DNA of 64,000 bases, from the NCBI RefSeq assembly GCF_000332645.1, contig NZ_AMXN01000002.1:680297-744296 (forward strand). Direction: 5' to 3'. The translations under genes were made by a program, and so were the position numbers. The DNA comes from Bacillus inaquosorum KCTC 13429. Lineage in GTDB: Bacteria; Bacillota; Bacilli; Bacillales; Bacillaceae. Under the pieces are notes generated by a model. The model was not told the DNA's origin and searched no databases. It saw nothing but the letters and a program-made list of their open reading frames with translations. This document shows, one piece after another, positions 21,234 to 30,949 of this stretch. Each line of letters opens with the position of its first letter. Position 1 is the first letter of the stretch.

Positions 21234-22013
21234 TCAAATATATTGATCAGTAAACGCTCTTGCTGCTTTAAAGACATCTTCTCTTTCGGGTTCATTAAAT
21301 ATTTCATGATAAAGCCCTTCCCACTCTTTGTACGCTTTATTGTGGGAAGCAACACCTGAAAACCACTTGATCACCATCGTTTTGTCGACAAGCTTGTCGT
21401 CACCTGCCTGCATAACAAGGAGCGGCACTCTCAAAAACGCATCTGTCGGCACCATCGCTGACTCAATTGTTTTTAACAGTTCTCTGTACCATCTGACAGA
21501 TACTTTCCTGACGTATAACGAATCATTTTGGTCTGCCTCGATGACGTCTTCATTGCGCGTCGCCATATCAATTGATAATCCCGAATCAACCTTAAGTGAC
21601 GGAGCAATGACATTCAGGCCTCTTGATGCAATGTCAAGCGCTTTATTGACTTTAATTTGCAGTCCGAGACACGGTGATGATAAAATAATTCCCGTAATGC
21701 GGGGATTTCTTTGCTGTTTAAACCATTCAATCGCGACCAGGCCGCCCATGCTGTGACCAAGTAGAAAAACAGGCAGCTCAAAGGTTCGCGCTTTATCTAT
21801 CCAAGTATCTACTTCATCAATGTATTCTTGAAATGAGCGAATATGACCTCTTGCCCTTGTGGTTGTCCCCTGACCCGGCAAATCGCCCATGACAACGTGA
21901 TAACCCGAAGATCTCCACATTTCAACCAGCCATTTATATCGTCCGTGATATTCACTTGCCCCGTGGATCATCACAATCACTGCAACAGGTCTGTCTGCTT
22001 TCCAGGTCCACAT
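21234..22013 (-). CDS. ytpA: Lysophospholipase-type hydrolase YtpA (bacilysocin biosynthesis)
   Basis: 259-residue alpha/beta hydrolase of the monoglyceride lipase group: oxyanion segment IHGASEY near residue 17, nucleophile elbow GHSMGG with Ser88, Asp in DDKLVDK and His in GLYHEIFNE. In B. subtilis ytpA is required for the phospholipid antibiotic bacilysocin, presumably by deacylating phosphatidylglycerol. ATG at 22013 stands 6 nt from GAGGTG. Pairing with terpene synthase ytpB makes a small membrane-lipid/secondary-metabolite operon. Confidence 0.92.
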   Translation of the reverse strand: MWTWKADRPVAVIVMIHGASEYHGRYKWLVEMWRSSGYHVVMGDLPGQGTTTRARGHIRSFQEYIDEVDTWIDKARTFELPVFLLGHSMGGLVAIEWFKQQRNPRITGIILSSPCLGLQIKVNKALDIASRGLNVIAPSLKVDSGLSIDMATRNEDVIEADQNDSLYVRKVSVRWYRELLKTIESAMVPTDAFLRVPLLVMQAGDDKLVDKTMVIKWFSGVASHNKAYKEWEGLYHEIFNEPEREDVFKAARAFTDQYI

Positions 22014-22061
22014 GCTGTTCACCTCATACGAAATTTAAATAGAGAAAGAAGGATGAATGTT

Positions 22062-22577
22062 ATGATCTACCCTTATAAGGAACACACGCCAGATATTCAC
22101 CCAACAGCCTTTGTAGCTGATAATGCCACAATTACCGGTGACGTCGTTATCGGAGAACAGTCCAGCATTTGGTTTTCTGTTGTCATAAGGGGAGATGTCG
22201 CGCCGACCAGAATCGGAAGCAGAGTCAATATCCAAGATTTAAGCTGCCTCCATCAAAGTCCGAACCGGACGCTTCTCATTGAAGATGACGCCACGATAGG
22301 GCATCAAGTTACACTTCATAGCGCTGTTATCCGTAAGAATGCCTTAATCGGCATGGGCTCAACCATCTTAGACGGAGCCGAAATTGGCGAAGGGGCCTTT
22401 ATTGGTGCCGGCAGTCTTGTCCCTCCGGGAAAATTCATCCCGCCTGGCCACCTCGCCTTTGGCTGTCCTGCAAAAGTCATCCGCCCTTTGACGGAAGAAG
22501 ACCGACAAGATATGCAAAGAATACGGTCGGAATATGTAGCAAAGGGCCAATATTATAAATCACTTCAGCAAACATAA
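22062..22577 (+). CDS. ytoA: Left-handed beta-helix, gamma-carbonic-anhydrase-like protein YtoA
   Basis: 171 residues of hexapeptide repeats (ATITGDVVIGEQSSIW...) forming a left-handed beta helix. Three metal-ligand histidines are in place (His64 in LHQSP, His81 and His86 in GHQVTLH), so it belongs to the gamma-CA/YrdA/PaaY group; carbonic anhydrase activity is often weak in these. The start is ATG at 22062, downstream of GAAGG; an upstream-extended frame has no support. It is divergent from ytpA with only 48 nt between the two starts. Confidence 0.92.
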   Translation: MIYPYKEHTPDIHPTAFVADNATITGDVVIGEQSSIWFSVVIRGDVAPTRIGSRVNIQDLSCLHQSPNRTLLIEDDATIGHQVTLHSAVIRKNALIGMGSTILDGAEIGEGAFIGAGSLVPPGKFIPPGHLAFGCPAKVIRPLTEEDRQDMQRIRSEYVAKGQYYKSLQQT

Positions 22578-22638
22578 GACCTGCTTCGTCTTACTTTACC
22601 ATTTTTCAAATTATGTTTGAAAGCAATAACCATCGTTT

Positions 22639-22675
22639 ACCCGGACGTAATGACAGTTCGGGTTTTGTTTTTTCC
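22639..22675 (+). terminator. Probable terminator of ytoA
   Basis: Short stem ACCCG...CGGGT followed by TTTGTTTTTT, 62 nt past the ytoA stop. The loop is long, so this is a moderate call. Confidence 0.55.
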
Positions 22676-22806
22676 ATAAAATGTTCACATGTAGCATTAA
22701 ACGTATGACTTTTATCTTATCATAAAACATGATCAGCAACTGTAATCTGGCTCTGCAAAAATCACATTTCTATTCTTTCCTGTTCTCTATTTTCTATGAG
22801 TACATA

Positions 22807-22835
22807 CAAAAAGAGCCCGCTGGGAGCTCTTTTTG
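22807..22835 (-). terminator. Terminator of ytnA
   Basis: AAAAAGAGC and GCTCTTTTT arms adjacent to the ytnA stop; T run on the minus strand. Confidence 0.82.
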
Positions 22836-24227
22836 TCAGCTGATATTGCGTTCGCTGGCAGCAGCCGCATTTTTCTTATGAAAACCTTTTCCATAATACA
22901 CAGCAAGTAAGATAAGAAACCATATCGGCCCGATAATCACGGCTACTCTTGTATCGGGACTGTAAGCCATAAGAATAACGACAAATGCTAAAAATGCCAA
23001 TGACACATAAGACGTAAACGGAAAGAAAGGCATTTTGTATTTTAAGTGTTTCTTTTCTTCTGGCTGCAAGCTTTTCCGGTATCTAATTTGAGAAAGCAAA
23101 ATGATCGCCCACGTCCAAATCGCTCCGAACGTCGCAATGCTTGTGACCCAAGTAAACACTTTTGCAGGTACAACGTAGTTTAACAGCACGCCGACCAATA
23201 AAGCGCCCGCTGAAGCCAGAACAGCTTTACCCGGGATGCCGCCTTTTGTCAGCTGGCCATAGGCTTTTGGCGCCTCCCCCTGATCCGCTAAGTTAAACAG
23301 CATCCGACCCGTGCTGAAAATGCCGCTGTTGCAGGAAGACAGCGCGGCCGTCAAGACGACAAAGTTAATGATGCCTGCCGCAGATGGAATGCCCACTTTT
23401 TCAAATGTGAGGACAAACGGACTTCCTTGTGAGCCAATTTCCTGCCATGGATAAATAGACATAATGACAAATAAAGCACCTACATAAAAAATCAAAATAC
23501 GCCAAAATACCGTATCTATTGCTTTGGCTAACGATTTTTGCGGGTTCTTCACTTCACCAGCCGTCACCCCGATCATTTCAATCCCTAAATAGGCGAACAT
23601 CACCATTTGGAGTGACAATAAAACCCCTTTTATGCCATATGGAAAAAATCCTCCGTTGTTCCACAAATTGCTGATTCCCGTGGCAATGCCTCCATTGCCG
23701 ACCCCTGCGATGATCATCAATAACCCGACAGCAATCATAGATAAAATCGCGACAATTTTAATCAAAGCGAACCAAAATTCCAGCTCTCCGTAAGCTTTAA
23801 CAGCCAAGAAGTTAACACCCGTCATAATGATCAGCGCCGATAATGCCCATATCCAGTTTGGCACGTCCGGAAACCAGTATCCCATATAAATACCGACAGC
23901 AGTGATTTCAGCCATACAGGTGACAACCCATAAAAACCAGTAGTTCCATCCCGTTAAATAGCCTGCAAGCGGTCCCAAATAATCACGCGCATACCTACTG
24001 AAGGAGCCGGCGACCGGTTTTTGAATGGCCATTTCCCCAAGCGCTCTCATAATAAAAAACATGATCAGGCCGCTTACGGCATACGCTGCCAAAATACCAG
24101 GCCCTGCTAATTTGATAGCTGATGCGGAGCCGAGAAACAACCCCACTCCAATGGCAGCTCCTAAAGACATTAGAGAAATATGCCTCTGCTCGAGTCCGCG
24201 GTGCAGCTCTTGTTTTTGTTTTTGCAT
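22836..24227 (-). CDS. ytnA: Amino-acid permease YtnA (AlaP)
   Basis: 463 residues with twelve predicted membrane helices, amino-acid/polyamine/organocation superfamily. The helix 1 unwound motif GVGLFLGSASAIKLAGPG and the consensus loop PVAGSFSRYARDYLGP are both present. It is proton-coupled; B. subtilis work identified YtnA as the main alanine permease, notably for D-alanine from the medium (renamed AlaP). ATG at 24227 after GGGGAGAAGAGC. Monocistronic between asnB and ytoA terminators. Confidence 0.93.
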   Translation of the reverse strand: MQKQKQELHRGLEQRHISLMSLGAAIGVGLFLGSASAIKLAGPGILAAYAVSGLIMFFIMRALGEMAIQKPVAGSFSRYARDYLGPLAGYLTGWNYWFLWVVTCMAEITAVGIYMGYWFPDVPNWIWALSALIIMTGVNFLAVKAYGELEFWFALIKIVAILSMIAVGLLMIIAGVGNGGIATGISNLWNNGGFFPYGIKGVLLSLQMVMFAYLGIEMIGVTAGEVKNPQKSLAKAIDTVFWRILIFYVGALFVIMSIYPWQEIGSQGSPFVLTFEKVGIPSAAGIINFVVLTAALSSCNSGIFSTGRMLFNLADQGEAPKAYGQLTKGGIPGKAVLASAGALLVGVLLNYVVPAKVFTWVTSIATFGAIWTWAIILLSQIRYRKSLQPEEKKHLKYKMPFFPFTSYVSLAFLAFVVILMAYSPDTRVAVIIGPIWFLILLAVYYGKGFHKKNAAAASERNIS

Positions 24228-24322
24228 GCTCTTCTCCCCTAGAAAAAAATATCAATAAAACATTTTTCTGAATTTTTCGTGTGGATTAGGTAATCAATGA
24301 TCATGGAGAAATAAAAGTATAC

Positions 24323-24350
24323 AAGGCTTTCGACGAATCGAAAGCCTTGT
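24323..24350 (-). terminator. Terminator-like hairpin after asnB
   Basis: Perfect 11-bp stem AAGGCTTTCGA / TCGAAAGCCTT just beyond the asnB stop (24354). The following minus-strand tract TGTATACTTTTATTT is only partly U-rich. Confidence 0.7.
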
Positions 24351-24353
24351 CTG

Positions 24354-26252
24354 TTACACAAAGATGACTTCTTTAGGCTGATGGCTCAGCTCTTCAGGCA
24401 TATACCGTTTTTCGATATTGATGCTGTGCCAGATCATAAAGATTAATACAGTCCAGATTTTACGGCTGTTATCAGCCTTATCCGCACAGTGGTCTTCAAG
24501 AAGCTGAAGGACATAATCCTTGTGGATATAAGCATCCGTTTGGCTTTCCTGAATAATGTTCCGCACCCATTCGTTCATTTCGTTTTTCAGCCAATGACGG
24601 ATCGGTACAGGGAAACCAAGCTTTTTGCGGTTTAAAACGTGCTCAGGCACAATTCCTTCAGCGGCTTTGCGAAGAAGATATTTCGTCGTGCCGTTCTTCG
24701 TTTTCAGTTCGTCAGGAATTTTTGAAGCGACGTCAAATACGACTTTATCCAGGAATGGCACACGCAGTTCCAAAGAATTCGCCATCGTCATTTTATCTGC
24801 TTTTAACAGAATGTCACCGCGCATCCAAGTGTGGATATCAACATATTGCATTTTGTTGATATCGCTGTATGAGCTGCTTTCTGTAAAGTAAGTCTTGGTC
24901 ACATCACGATATGAAAGGTTCGGATTATAATGTTTCAACAGCTGTTTTTTGACAGACTCTTCAAAGATCTTCGCGTTACCGATGTAACGATCCTGAAGCG
25001 GAGTGCAGCCGCGCTCAAGCAGGCTCTTTCCTCTCATTCCTTCAGGCATAACGGCCGCAACGTGCAGAAGCATCTTTTTCAGGCCGGACGGAATGCGCTC
25101 AAACGGTTTAAGCGAAAGCGGTTCACGGTAAATGTTATATCCGCCGAAGAGCTCGTCTGCACCTTCACCTGATAAGGCAACCGTTACATGTTTTTTCGCT
25201 TCTTTTGCAACAAAGTACAATGGAATCGCCGCCGGATCAGCAAGCGGATCATCAAAATGCCATACGATCTTCGGAAGCTCGTTCATGTATTCCTCAGGGG
25301 AAATGACTTTGCTGATATTTTCAATGCCAAGTGCCGCAGCAGTTTCTTTCGCTACATCGACTTCACTGAAGCCCTGCTGTTCGAATCCGACAGAGAAAGT
25401 TTTTAAGCTTGGATGAAATTCTTTCGCAACGGATACAATAAAGGAAGAATCGATTCCGCCAGACAGGAATGAACCGACAGGAACGTCACTTCTCATATGA
25501 ACGTTTACAGAGTCATAGATCGCGTCTCTGACTTCTTTCACAAGCTTATCTTCTTCGGTCTGAACTGGCTTGAAGTTCGCTTTGAAATACGTTTTGAATG
25601 TGATATCGCCGTCCGGGCGGATTGTAAACTGTGAACCCGGCTCTACTTTTTTCACATTGGCATCAAGCGTGCTTGGTTCAGGAACGAATTGGAAAGACAT
25701 GTACTGCTGCAATGCCTCTTTATCTATTTCAATATCATTCTGAGCAACCATTAAACTTTTTCTCTCTGAGGCAAAATAAACCTGATCATTGATCGTTGTG
25801 TAGTACAACGGTTTAATGCCGAATGGATCTCTTGCTCCATAAAGCACATGATCGTTTTTATTCCAAATCAGAAAGGCAAACATACCGCGCAGTTTAGACG
25901 CCGCTTCTTCTTTATAGTGACGGTAAGTCGCAAGAAGAACCTCTGTGTCCGAATCCGTGTTGAATGTATACCCCTTTGCTTCAAGTTCTTCTCTCAATTC
26001 AATATAGTTATAGATTTCTCCGTTAAAGATAATCCAATATGTTTCATCTTCATATGATAAAGGCTGTCCGCCATTTTCTACATCAATAATGCTGAGCCGT
26101 CTGAATCCGAATCCAACGTGCTCATCATGGAAATATCCATCACTGTCAGGACCGCGGTGAACGATCATTTGGTTCATTTGTTTGATTAGTTCTTCTTGAT
26201 CAGCGGTTTGAGCTAACGGATGCTTGTTAAAAACCCCGACAAATCCACACAT
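24354..26252 (-). CDS. asnB: Glutamine-hydrolysing asparagine synthetase family amidase AsnB
   Basis: 632 residues. N-terminal Ntn glutaminase domain with nucleophile Cys2 exposed after Met removal (MCGFVGVF); C-terminal synthetase with PP-loop SGGIDSS at 264-270. It matches the Bacillus AsnB type. Beyond asparagine synthesis, genetic work in B. subtilis links AsnB to amidation of meso-diaminopimelate in peptidoglycan, which would explain the main growth phenotype of its loss. ATG at 26252, AGGAGG-like ribosome-binding site (GGAGG) 7-8 nt upstream. Monocistronic between terminators. Confidence 0.95.
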   Translation of the reverse strand: MCGFVGVFNKHPLAQTADQEELIKQMNQMIVHRGPDSDGYFHDEHVGFGFRRLSIIDVENGGQPLSYEDETYWIIFNGEIYNYIELREELEAKGYTFNTDSDTEVLLATYRHYKEEAASKLRGMFAFLIWNKNDHVLYGARDPFGIKPLYYTTINDQVYFASERKSLMVAQNDIEIDKEALQQYMSFQFVPEPSTLDANVKKVEPGSQFTIRPDGDITFKTYFKANFKPVQTEEDKLVKEVRDAIYDSVNVHMRSDVPVGSFLSGGIDSSFIVSVAKEFHPSLKTFSVGFEQQGFSEVDVAKETAAALGIENISKVISPEEYMNELPKIVWHFDDPLADPAAIPLYFVAKEAKKHVTVALSGEGADELFGGYNIYREPLSLKPFERIPSGLKKMLLHVAAVMPEGMRGKSLLERGCTPLQDRYIGNAKIFEESVKKQLLKHYNPNLSYRDVTKTYFTESSSYSDINKMQYVDIHTWMRGDILLKADKMTMANSLELRVPFLDKVVFDVASKIPDELKTKNGTTKYLLRKAAEGIVPEHVLNRKKLGFPVPIRHWLKNEMNEWVRNIIQESQTDAYIHKDYVLQLLEDHCADKADNSRKIWTVLIFMIWHSINIEKRYMPEELSHQPKEVIFV

Positions 26253-26359
26253 AGTATTGCCTCCATAATTAAAATTGTCATCATTGAACCCCTATTTATA
26301 GACGCTGTGAATAGTATTTGGTTTCACGGTTATGTAAAAAAATAAACATGAATACAACG

Positions 26360-26395
26360 TAAAAAAGGGAAAGCCGCTTAACCAGTAAGCGGCTA
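26360..26395 (-). terminator. Intrinsic terminator of metK
   Basis: Stem AGCCGCTTA / TAAGCGGCT followed on the minus strand by TTCCCTTTTTT, six nt beyond the metK stop. Confidence 0.86.
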
Positions 26396-26400
26396 TAAAA

Positions 26401-27603
26401 TTATTCTCCTAACGCTTCTTTACGCAGCTGCTCCGCTTTGTCTGTACGTTCCCACGGAAGATCAACATCGTGGCGTCCAAAGTGGCCGTACGCAGCAGTT
26501 TGTTTGTAGATCGGACGGCGTAAATCAAGCATTTTGATAATGCCGGCAGGTCGTAAATCAAAGTTATTGCGAACAACTTCAATCAGTTTTTCCTCAGAAG
26601 CTTTTCCGGAACCGAATGTGTTGATTGAGATTGACACAGGCTGTGCAACACCAATCGCGTAAGCAAGCTGTACTTCGCAAGAATCTGCAAGCTCAGCCGC
26701 TACGATGTTTTTCGCAACATATCTTGCTGCATATGCCGCAGAACGGTCTACCTTCGTCGCATCCTTACCTGAGAACGCGCCTCCGCCGTGGCGTGCATAG
26801 CCGCCGTACGTATCAACAATGATTTTGCGTCCTGTAAGTCCCGCATCCCCTTGAGGGCCTCCGATAACGAAACGTCCTGTAGGGTTGATGAAATATTTTG
26901 TTTCTTCATCAATTAGCTCTTCAGGAACAACCGGATTGATAACATGTTCTTTAATGTTGCGCTGGATTTGCTCAAGCGTAATTTCAGGGTGGTGCTGAGT
27001 TGAAATAACAATCGCGTCAATGCGGACAGGTTTGTTATTTTCATCATACTCAACCGTTACCTGTGTTTTGCCGTCAGGGCGAAGGTATGGAAGAATATCT
27101 TCTTTACGGACTTCACTCAGGCGGCGGGCCAATTTATGAGCAAGTGAAATTGGAAGAGGCATAAGCTCTTTCGTTTCATTGCACGCATAACCGAACATTA
27201 AACCTTGGTCACCCGCACCGATCGCTTCAATTTCTTCGTCACTCATTGTGCCTTCACGGGCTTCAAGCGCTTGGTCTACACCCATCGCGATATCAGCAGA
27301 CTGCTCGTCAATTGATGTTAAAACCGCACAAGTTTCCGCATCAAATCCGTATTTCGCACGTGTGTATCCGATTTCTTTAATTGTTTGGCGAACTGTTTTC
27401 GGAATGTCAACATACGTAGATGTTGTGATCTCTCCGCTGACAAGAACCAAACCAGTTGTCACAGACGTTTCACAAGCAACACGCGCGTTAGGGTCTTTCT
27501 TTAAAATTTCATCTAAAATGCTGTCAGAAATCTGGTCACAGATTTTATCCGGATGCCCCTCCGTAACAGATTCTGATGTAAATAAACGACGATTTTTACT
27601 CAT
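26401..27603 (-). CDS. metK: S-adenosylmethionine synthetase
   Basis: 400 residues, standard MAT length. N-terminal [20 protein letters not shown] with the ATP/methionine-binding residues, the ACET segment, GAGDQG and the phosphate-binding [16 protein letters not shown] loop are intact. It makes SAM from methionine and ATP. The start is ATG at 27603, 9 nt after AGGAGG; seven upstream codons in frame precede it without a site. It is controlled by the S-box riboswitch directly upstream, giving feedback by its own product. Confidence 0.98.
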   Translation of the reverse strand: MSKNRRLFTSESVTEGHPDKICDQISDSILDEILKKDPNARVACETSVTTGLVLVSGEITTSTYVDIPKTVRQTIKEIGYTRAKYGFDAETCAVLTSIDEQSADIAMGVDQALEAREGTMSDEEIEAIGAGDQGLMFGYACNETKELMPLPISLAHKLARRLSEVRKEDILPYLRPDGKTQVTVEYDENNKPVRIDAIVISTQHHPEITLEQIQRNIKEHVINPVVPEELIDEETKYFINPTGRFVIGGPQGDAGLTGRKIIVDTYGGYARHGGGAFSGKDATKVDRSAAYAARYVAKNIVAAELADSCEVQLAYAIGVAQPVSISINTFGSGKASEEKLIEVVRNNFDLRPAGIIKMLDLRRPIYKQTAAYGHFGRHDVDLPWERTDKAEQLRKEALGE

Positions 27604-27724
27604 GATTTGCTTCCTCCTGCACAAGGCCTCCCGAAAGACCTTGTATATATGATACGGAACTCGCTCCCTCTTTTATACAATGTAACGTTATATTAGAGAA
27701 TGTTAATTGGCATATTTATGAAAT

Positions 27725-27914
27725 AAAAAAACCTTTTCCATCGAGGAAAGGGTTTGGACTTTGTGCCTTTCACTCTTATCGCTCAAGGAATCATACAACC
27801 TTGCAACAGGTTAGCACCTTGGTTGTCTCACACAGTTGAACATAATAAATAACAGAGAAACCGGTTGCTGGGCTTCATAGGGCCTGTCCCTCCGCCAGCT
27901 CGGGATAAGAGTAT
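27725..27914 (-). promoter_or_regulatory. S-box (SAM-I) riboswitch of metK
   Basis: On the minus strand, CTCTTATCCCGAG opens the leader and CGATAAGAG closes helix P1. Between lie the conserved AGGGACAGGCCCTATGAAGC-type core, GCAACCGG, and GGTGCTAACCTG. A terminator hairpin with a long T tract (27755-27725, arms AAACCCTTTCC and GGAAAAGGTTT) follows. High SAM should favour the terminator and switch metK off. Confidence 0.96.
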
Positions 27915-27928
27915 CCGCTCAATGAAAT

Positions 27929-27958
27929 ATCTTATCGTAAAAGGGTTTGCAATGTCAA
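27929..27958 (-). promoter_or_regulatory. SigA promoter of metK
   Basis: -35 TTGACA (27958-27953), 18-nt spacer, -10 TAAGAT (27934-27929) on the minus strand, just ahead of the riboswitch. Confidence 0.75.
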
Positions 27959-28035
27959 TATGATTCAGAAGAAATAGGCACCTATATCGAGGGAAAACAT
28001 TGGAAAACACACACACAAAAAAATGATAAATAGTA

Positions 28036-28063
28036 TAGACTATTTGAAAATATATGTTATACT
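28036..28063 (+). promoter_or_regulatory. pckA promoter with CcpN operator
   Basis: TATGTTATACT at 28053-28063 fits the published CcpN (YqzB) motif TRTGHYATAYW at every position and overlaps the -10 TATACT (28058-28063). A weak -35 TAGACT lies 16 nt upstream. Overlap with the -10 fits repression of gluconeogenesis when glucose is present. Confidence 0.75.
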
Positions 28064-28109
28064 AATTCACAATTAGCAAAACACAAAAAACGATAAAGGA
28101 AGGTTTCAT

Positions 28110-29693
28110 ATGAACTCAGTTGATTTGACCGCTGATTTACAAGCCTTATTAACAAGTCCAAATGTGCGTCATAATTTATCAGCAGCACAGCTTACAGAAA
28201 AAGTACTCTCCCGGAACGAAGGCATTTTAACATCCACGGGTGCTGTTCGGGCAACAACAGGCGCTTACACAGGACGTTCACCTAAAGACAAATTTATCGT
28301 GGAGGAAGAAAGCACGAAAAATAAGATCGATTGGGGCACGGTGAATCAGCCGATTTCAGAAGAAGCATTTGACCGGCTGTACACGAAGGTTGTCAGCTAT
28401 CTGAAACAGCGAGATGAGCTGTTTGTTTTCGAAGGATTTGCCGGAGCAGATGAAAAATACAGGTTGCCGATCACCGTCGTAAATGAGTTCGCATGGCACA
28501 ATTTATTCGCCAGACAGCTGTTTATCCGTCCGGAAGGCAATGATAAGAAAACAGTTGAACAGCCGTTTACCATTCTTTCTGCTCCGTATTTCAAAGCGGA
28601 TCCAAAAACAGACGGCACACATTCCGAAACCTTTATTATTGTCTCTTTCGAAAAGCGGACGATTTTAATCGGCGGAACAGAGTATGCCGGAGAAATGAAG
28701 AAATCCATTTTCTCCATTATGAATTTCCTGCTCCCTGAAAGAGATATTTTATCTATGCACTGCTCCGCCAATGTCGGTGAAAAAGGCGATGTTGCCCTTT
28801 TCTTCGGACTGTCTGGAACAGGCAAGACCACACTGTCAGCCGATGCTGACCGCAAGCTGATCGGCGACGATGAACACGGCTGGTCTGACACAGGCGTCTT
28901 TAATATTGAAGGCGGATGCTACGCCAAGTGCATTCATTTAAGCGAAGAAAAGGAGCCTCAGATCTTTAACGCGATCCGCTTCGGGTCTGTTCTCGAAAAC
29001 GTTGTAGTTGATGAAGATACACGCGAAGCCAATTATGATGATTCCTTCTATACTGAAAACACGCGGGCAGCTTACCCGATTCATATGATTGACAACATCG
29101 TGACCCCAAGCATGGCAGGCCACCCTTCTGCAATTGTATTTTTGACGGCTGATGCATTCGGGGTCCTGCCGCCGATCAGCAAACTGACGAAGGAGCAGGC
29201 GATGTACCATTTCTTAAGCGGTTATACGAGTAAACTTGCCGGAACCGAACGCGGTGTGACGTCTCCTGAGACGACATTCTCCACATGCTTCGGCTCACCG
29301 TTCCTGCCGCTTCCTGCTCACGTCTATGCTGAAATGCTCGGCAAAAAGATCGATGAACACGGCGCAGACGTTTACTTGGTCAATACCGGCTGGACTGGCG
29401 GCGGCTACGGCACAGGCGAACGCATGAAGCTTTCTTACACAAGAGCGATGGTCAAAGCAGCGATTGAAGGCCAATTAGAGGATGCAGAAATGATGACTGA
29501 CGATATTTTCGGCCTGCACATTCCACTTCACGTTCCTGGCGTTCCCGATCATATCCTTCAGCCGGAAAACACGTGGAACAACAAGGAAGAATACAGAGAA
29601 AAGGCTGTCTACCTCGCAAATGAATTCAAAGAGAATTTTAAAAAGTTCGCACATACAGATGCCATTGCGCAGGCTGGCGGCCCTCTCGTTTAG
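28110..29693 (+). CDS. pckA: ATP-dependent phosphoenolpyruvate carboxykinase
   Basis: 527 residues. Phosphate-binding loop [11 protein letters not shown] near residues 232-242, kinase-2 element DDEHGW, and metal-site residues in [11 protein letters not shown] and [15 protein letters not shown] are as in ATP-type PEPCK. It converts oxaloacetate and ATP to PEP in gluconeogenesis. ATG at 28110 after AAGGAAGG. Divergent from metK; ends in a bidirectional terminator. Regulation by CcpN is predicted from its promoter. Confidence 0.97.
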   Translation: MNSVDLTADLQALLTSPNVRHNLSAAQLTEKVLSRNEGILTSTGAVRATTGAYTGRSPKDKFIVEEESTKNKIDWGTVNQPISEEAFDRLYTKVVSYLKQRDELFVFEGFAGADEKYRLPITVVNEFAWHNLFARQLFIRPEGNDKKTVEQPFTILSAPYFKADPKTDGTHSETFIIVSFEKRTILIGGTEYAGEMKKSIFSIMNFLLPERDILSMHCSANVGEKGDVALFFGLSGTGKTTLSADADRKLIGDDEHGWSDTGVFNIEGGCYAKCIHLSEEKEPQIFNAIRFGSVLENVVVDEDTREANYDDSFYTENTRAAYPIHMIDNIVTPSMAGHPSAIVFLTADAFGVLPPISKLTKEQAMYHFLSGYTSKLAGTERGVTSPETTFSTCFGSPFLPLPAHVYAEMLGKKIDEHGADVYLVNTGWTGGGYGTGERMKLSYTRAMVKAAIEGQLEDAEMMTDDIFGLHIPLHVPGVPDHILQPENTWNNKEEYREKAVYLANEFKENFKKFAHTDAIAQAGGPLV

Positions 29694-29696
29694 AAA

Positions 29697-29735
29697 GCAA
29701 AAGCCAAGAGCAATTATGCTCTTGGCTTGTTTTAA
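29697..29735. terminator. Bidirectional terminator pckA / ytmB
   Basis: Arms AAGCCAAGAGC and GCTCTTGGCTT around AATTAT, with A- and T-rich flanks, between convergent stops. Confidence 0.88.
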
Positions 29736-29974
29736 TTGACAGAATGCAGTGAAGTCAGCTTGTACGTAATGATGGTCCGGCCGTCTTCCCATTGAAGCTT
29801 CTGCACTTCAGCTGTGCCCGATTTTTCGCCAAACTTTGTTTTGCGTACATCCATCGGAATCTCCATCGGATACACACGGTATCCCTCTTTCTCTAACGTG
29901 AATATATTTTCATCTATGCGAACTTCTTTTCCTTTTGTCACAATCAGTGTATTAAATTCAACAGGCATTCCCAA
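29732..29974 (-). CDS. ytmB: Small protein YtmB (DUF2584-like)
   Basis: 80 residues, soluble, rich in beta-type alternation (GYRVYPMEIPMDVRKT, GRTIITYKLTSLHS). No catalytic or membrane motifs. TTG start at 29974 with AAGGGG 8 nt upstream. Conserved in Bacillus as a DUF2584-type protein of unknown function. It sits downstream of ytmA by 51 nt on the same strand and may be co-transcribed with it. Confidence 0.82.
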   Translation of the reverse strand: MGMPVEFNTLIVTKGKEVRIDENIFTLEKEGYRVYPMEIPMDVRKTKFGEKSGTAEVQKLQWEDGRTIITYKLTSLHSVN

Positions 29975-30025
29975 AGTGAAATCCCCTTTCGTTCTCTTTT
30001 TTCTTTATCATACCATATTTCACCG

Positions 30026-30799
30026 TCAGCGGTTTTTCATCCATTGTGTGAGCTGCCGTACGATACGCCGGTTTTCTTTTGGCGGAAAATAATGTGTGAA
30101 TTTACTGTAGTACCACGTCTCCACCGGCTTATGCAGCTGTTTTAGCTTCTCTTCAAATAGATAGGAATGCTGAATCGAAACGTTTTGGTCTTTTTCTCCA
30201 TGGATTAATAGCACGGGGGCCTGAATTTTATCTACTTGGTCAAATGGTGTTCTCCATTTGTATTCCTCAGGCACCTTTTTCGGTGTTCCGCCGATGACTC
30301 TTTTCATCATTCGCCGCAAATCATGCCGCTCCTCATATGTAAGGATCATATCACTGACGCCTCCCCAGGAAACAAATGAAGCCGCTTGCCGGCCCATTTC
30401 AATCGCAGTGAGCATTCCCATAATTCCGCCGCGGGAAAAACCGAAGATATGGATTCTGTCCTTCTTGACATTTGGATGCTGCTGAAGGAGTTGAAATGCA
30501 GAAAAGGCATCCTCCCTGTCTTTTCCGGCAAAATCCTCATTGCCCTCTCCTCCTTGATTTCCTCTGTAAAAAGGAGCAAACACAACAAACCCTTGGGATG
30601 CAAACTGGATAATCCGGCCCGGCCGAACCATGCCCACGCTTTTAATTCCGCCGCGCAAATATAAAAAACCGTCATATTGTCCCGGTGCCGCCGGCTCAGC
30701 CAGAAGCCCCTTTACCCGTAAGCCATTTGAAAGATAGCAGATCGTATACAAACGCACATGCTGACTTGGCGACGGAAATCTTCTTTTCTCAACAATCAA
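30026..30799 (-). CDS. ytmA: Prolyl-oligopeptidase-like alpha/beta hydrolase YtmA
   Basis: 257 residues. Catalytic triad elements of the S9/dienelactone-hydrolase group are visible: nucleophile GFSRGG near residue 120, Asp in LIHGEKDQNV and His in FTHYFPP. It is cytoplasmic, with no signal peptide; the substrate is unknown. TTG start at 30799, with AAGGAGG 8 nt upstream; the frame extends further upstream but without initiation signals and into the divergent ytlA promoter region. Confidence 0.87.
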   Translation of the reverse strand: MIVEKRRFPSPSQHVRLYTICYLSNGLRVKGLLAEPAAPGQYDGFLYLRGGIKSVGMVRPGRIIQFASQGFVVFAPFYRGNQGGEGNEDFAGKDREDAFSAFQLLQQHPNVKKDRIHIFGFSRGGIMGMLTAIEMGRQAASFVSWGGVSDMILTYEERHDLRRMMKRVIGGTPKKVPEEYKWRTPFDQVDKIQAPVLLIHGEKDQNVSIQHSYLFEEKLKQLHKPVETWYYSKFTHYFPPKENRRIVRQLTQWMKNR

Positions 30800-30949
30800 A
30801 GCAGCCGCCTCCTTTTTTCTATATGCTTTCCTTCCTCCAAAATTACATCCGGAGAACCTGATTAGGCATTCACACATTTTTATACCCATCATACGATATG
30901 TAAAGCAAAAAAGGATATTAACTTGATGCTAAATAAGGAGGTTGTCTAT

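Noticed and set aside
28397..28891. 164-codon frame antisense to pckA
   Set aside because: Shadow of the conserved pckA codons; no family match and no initiation signals.
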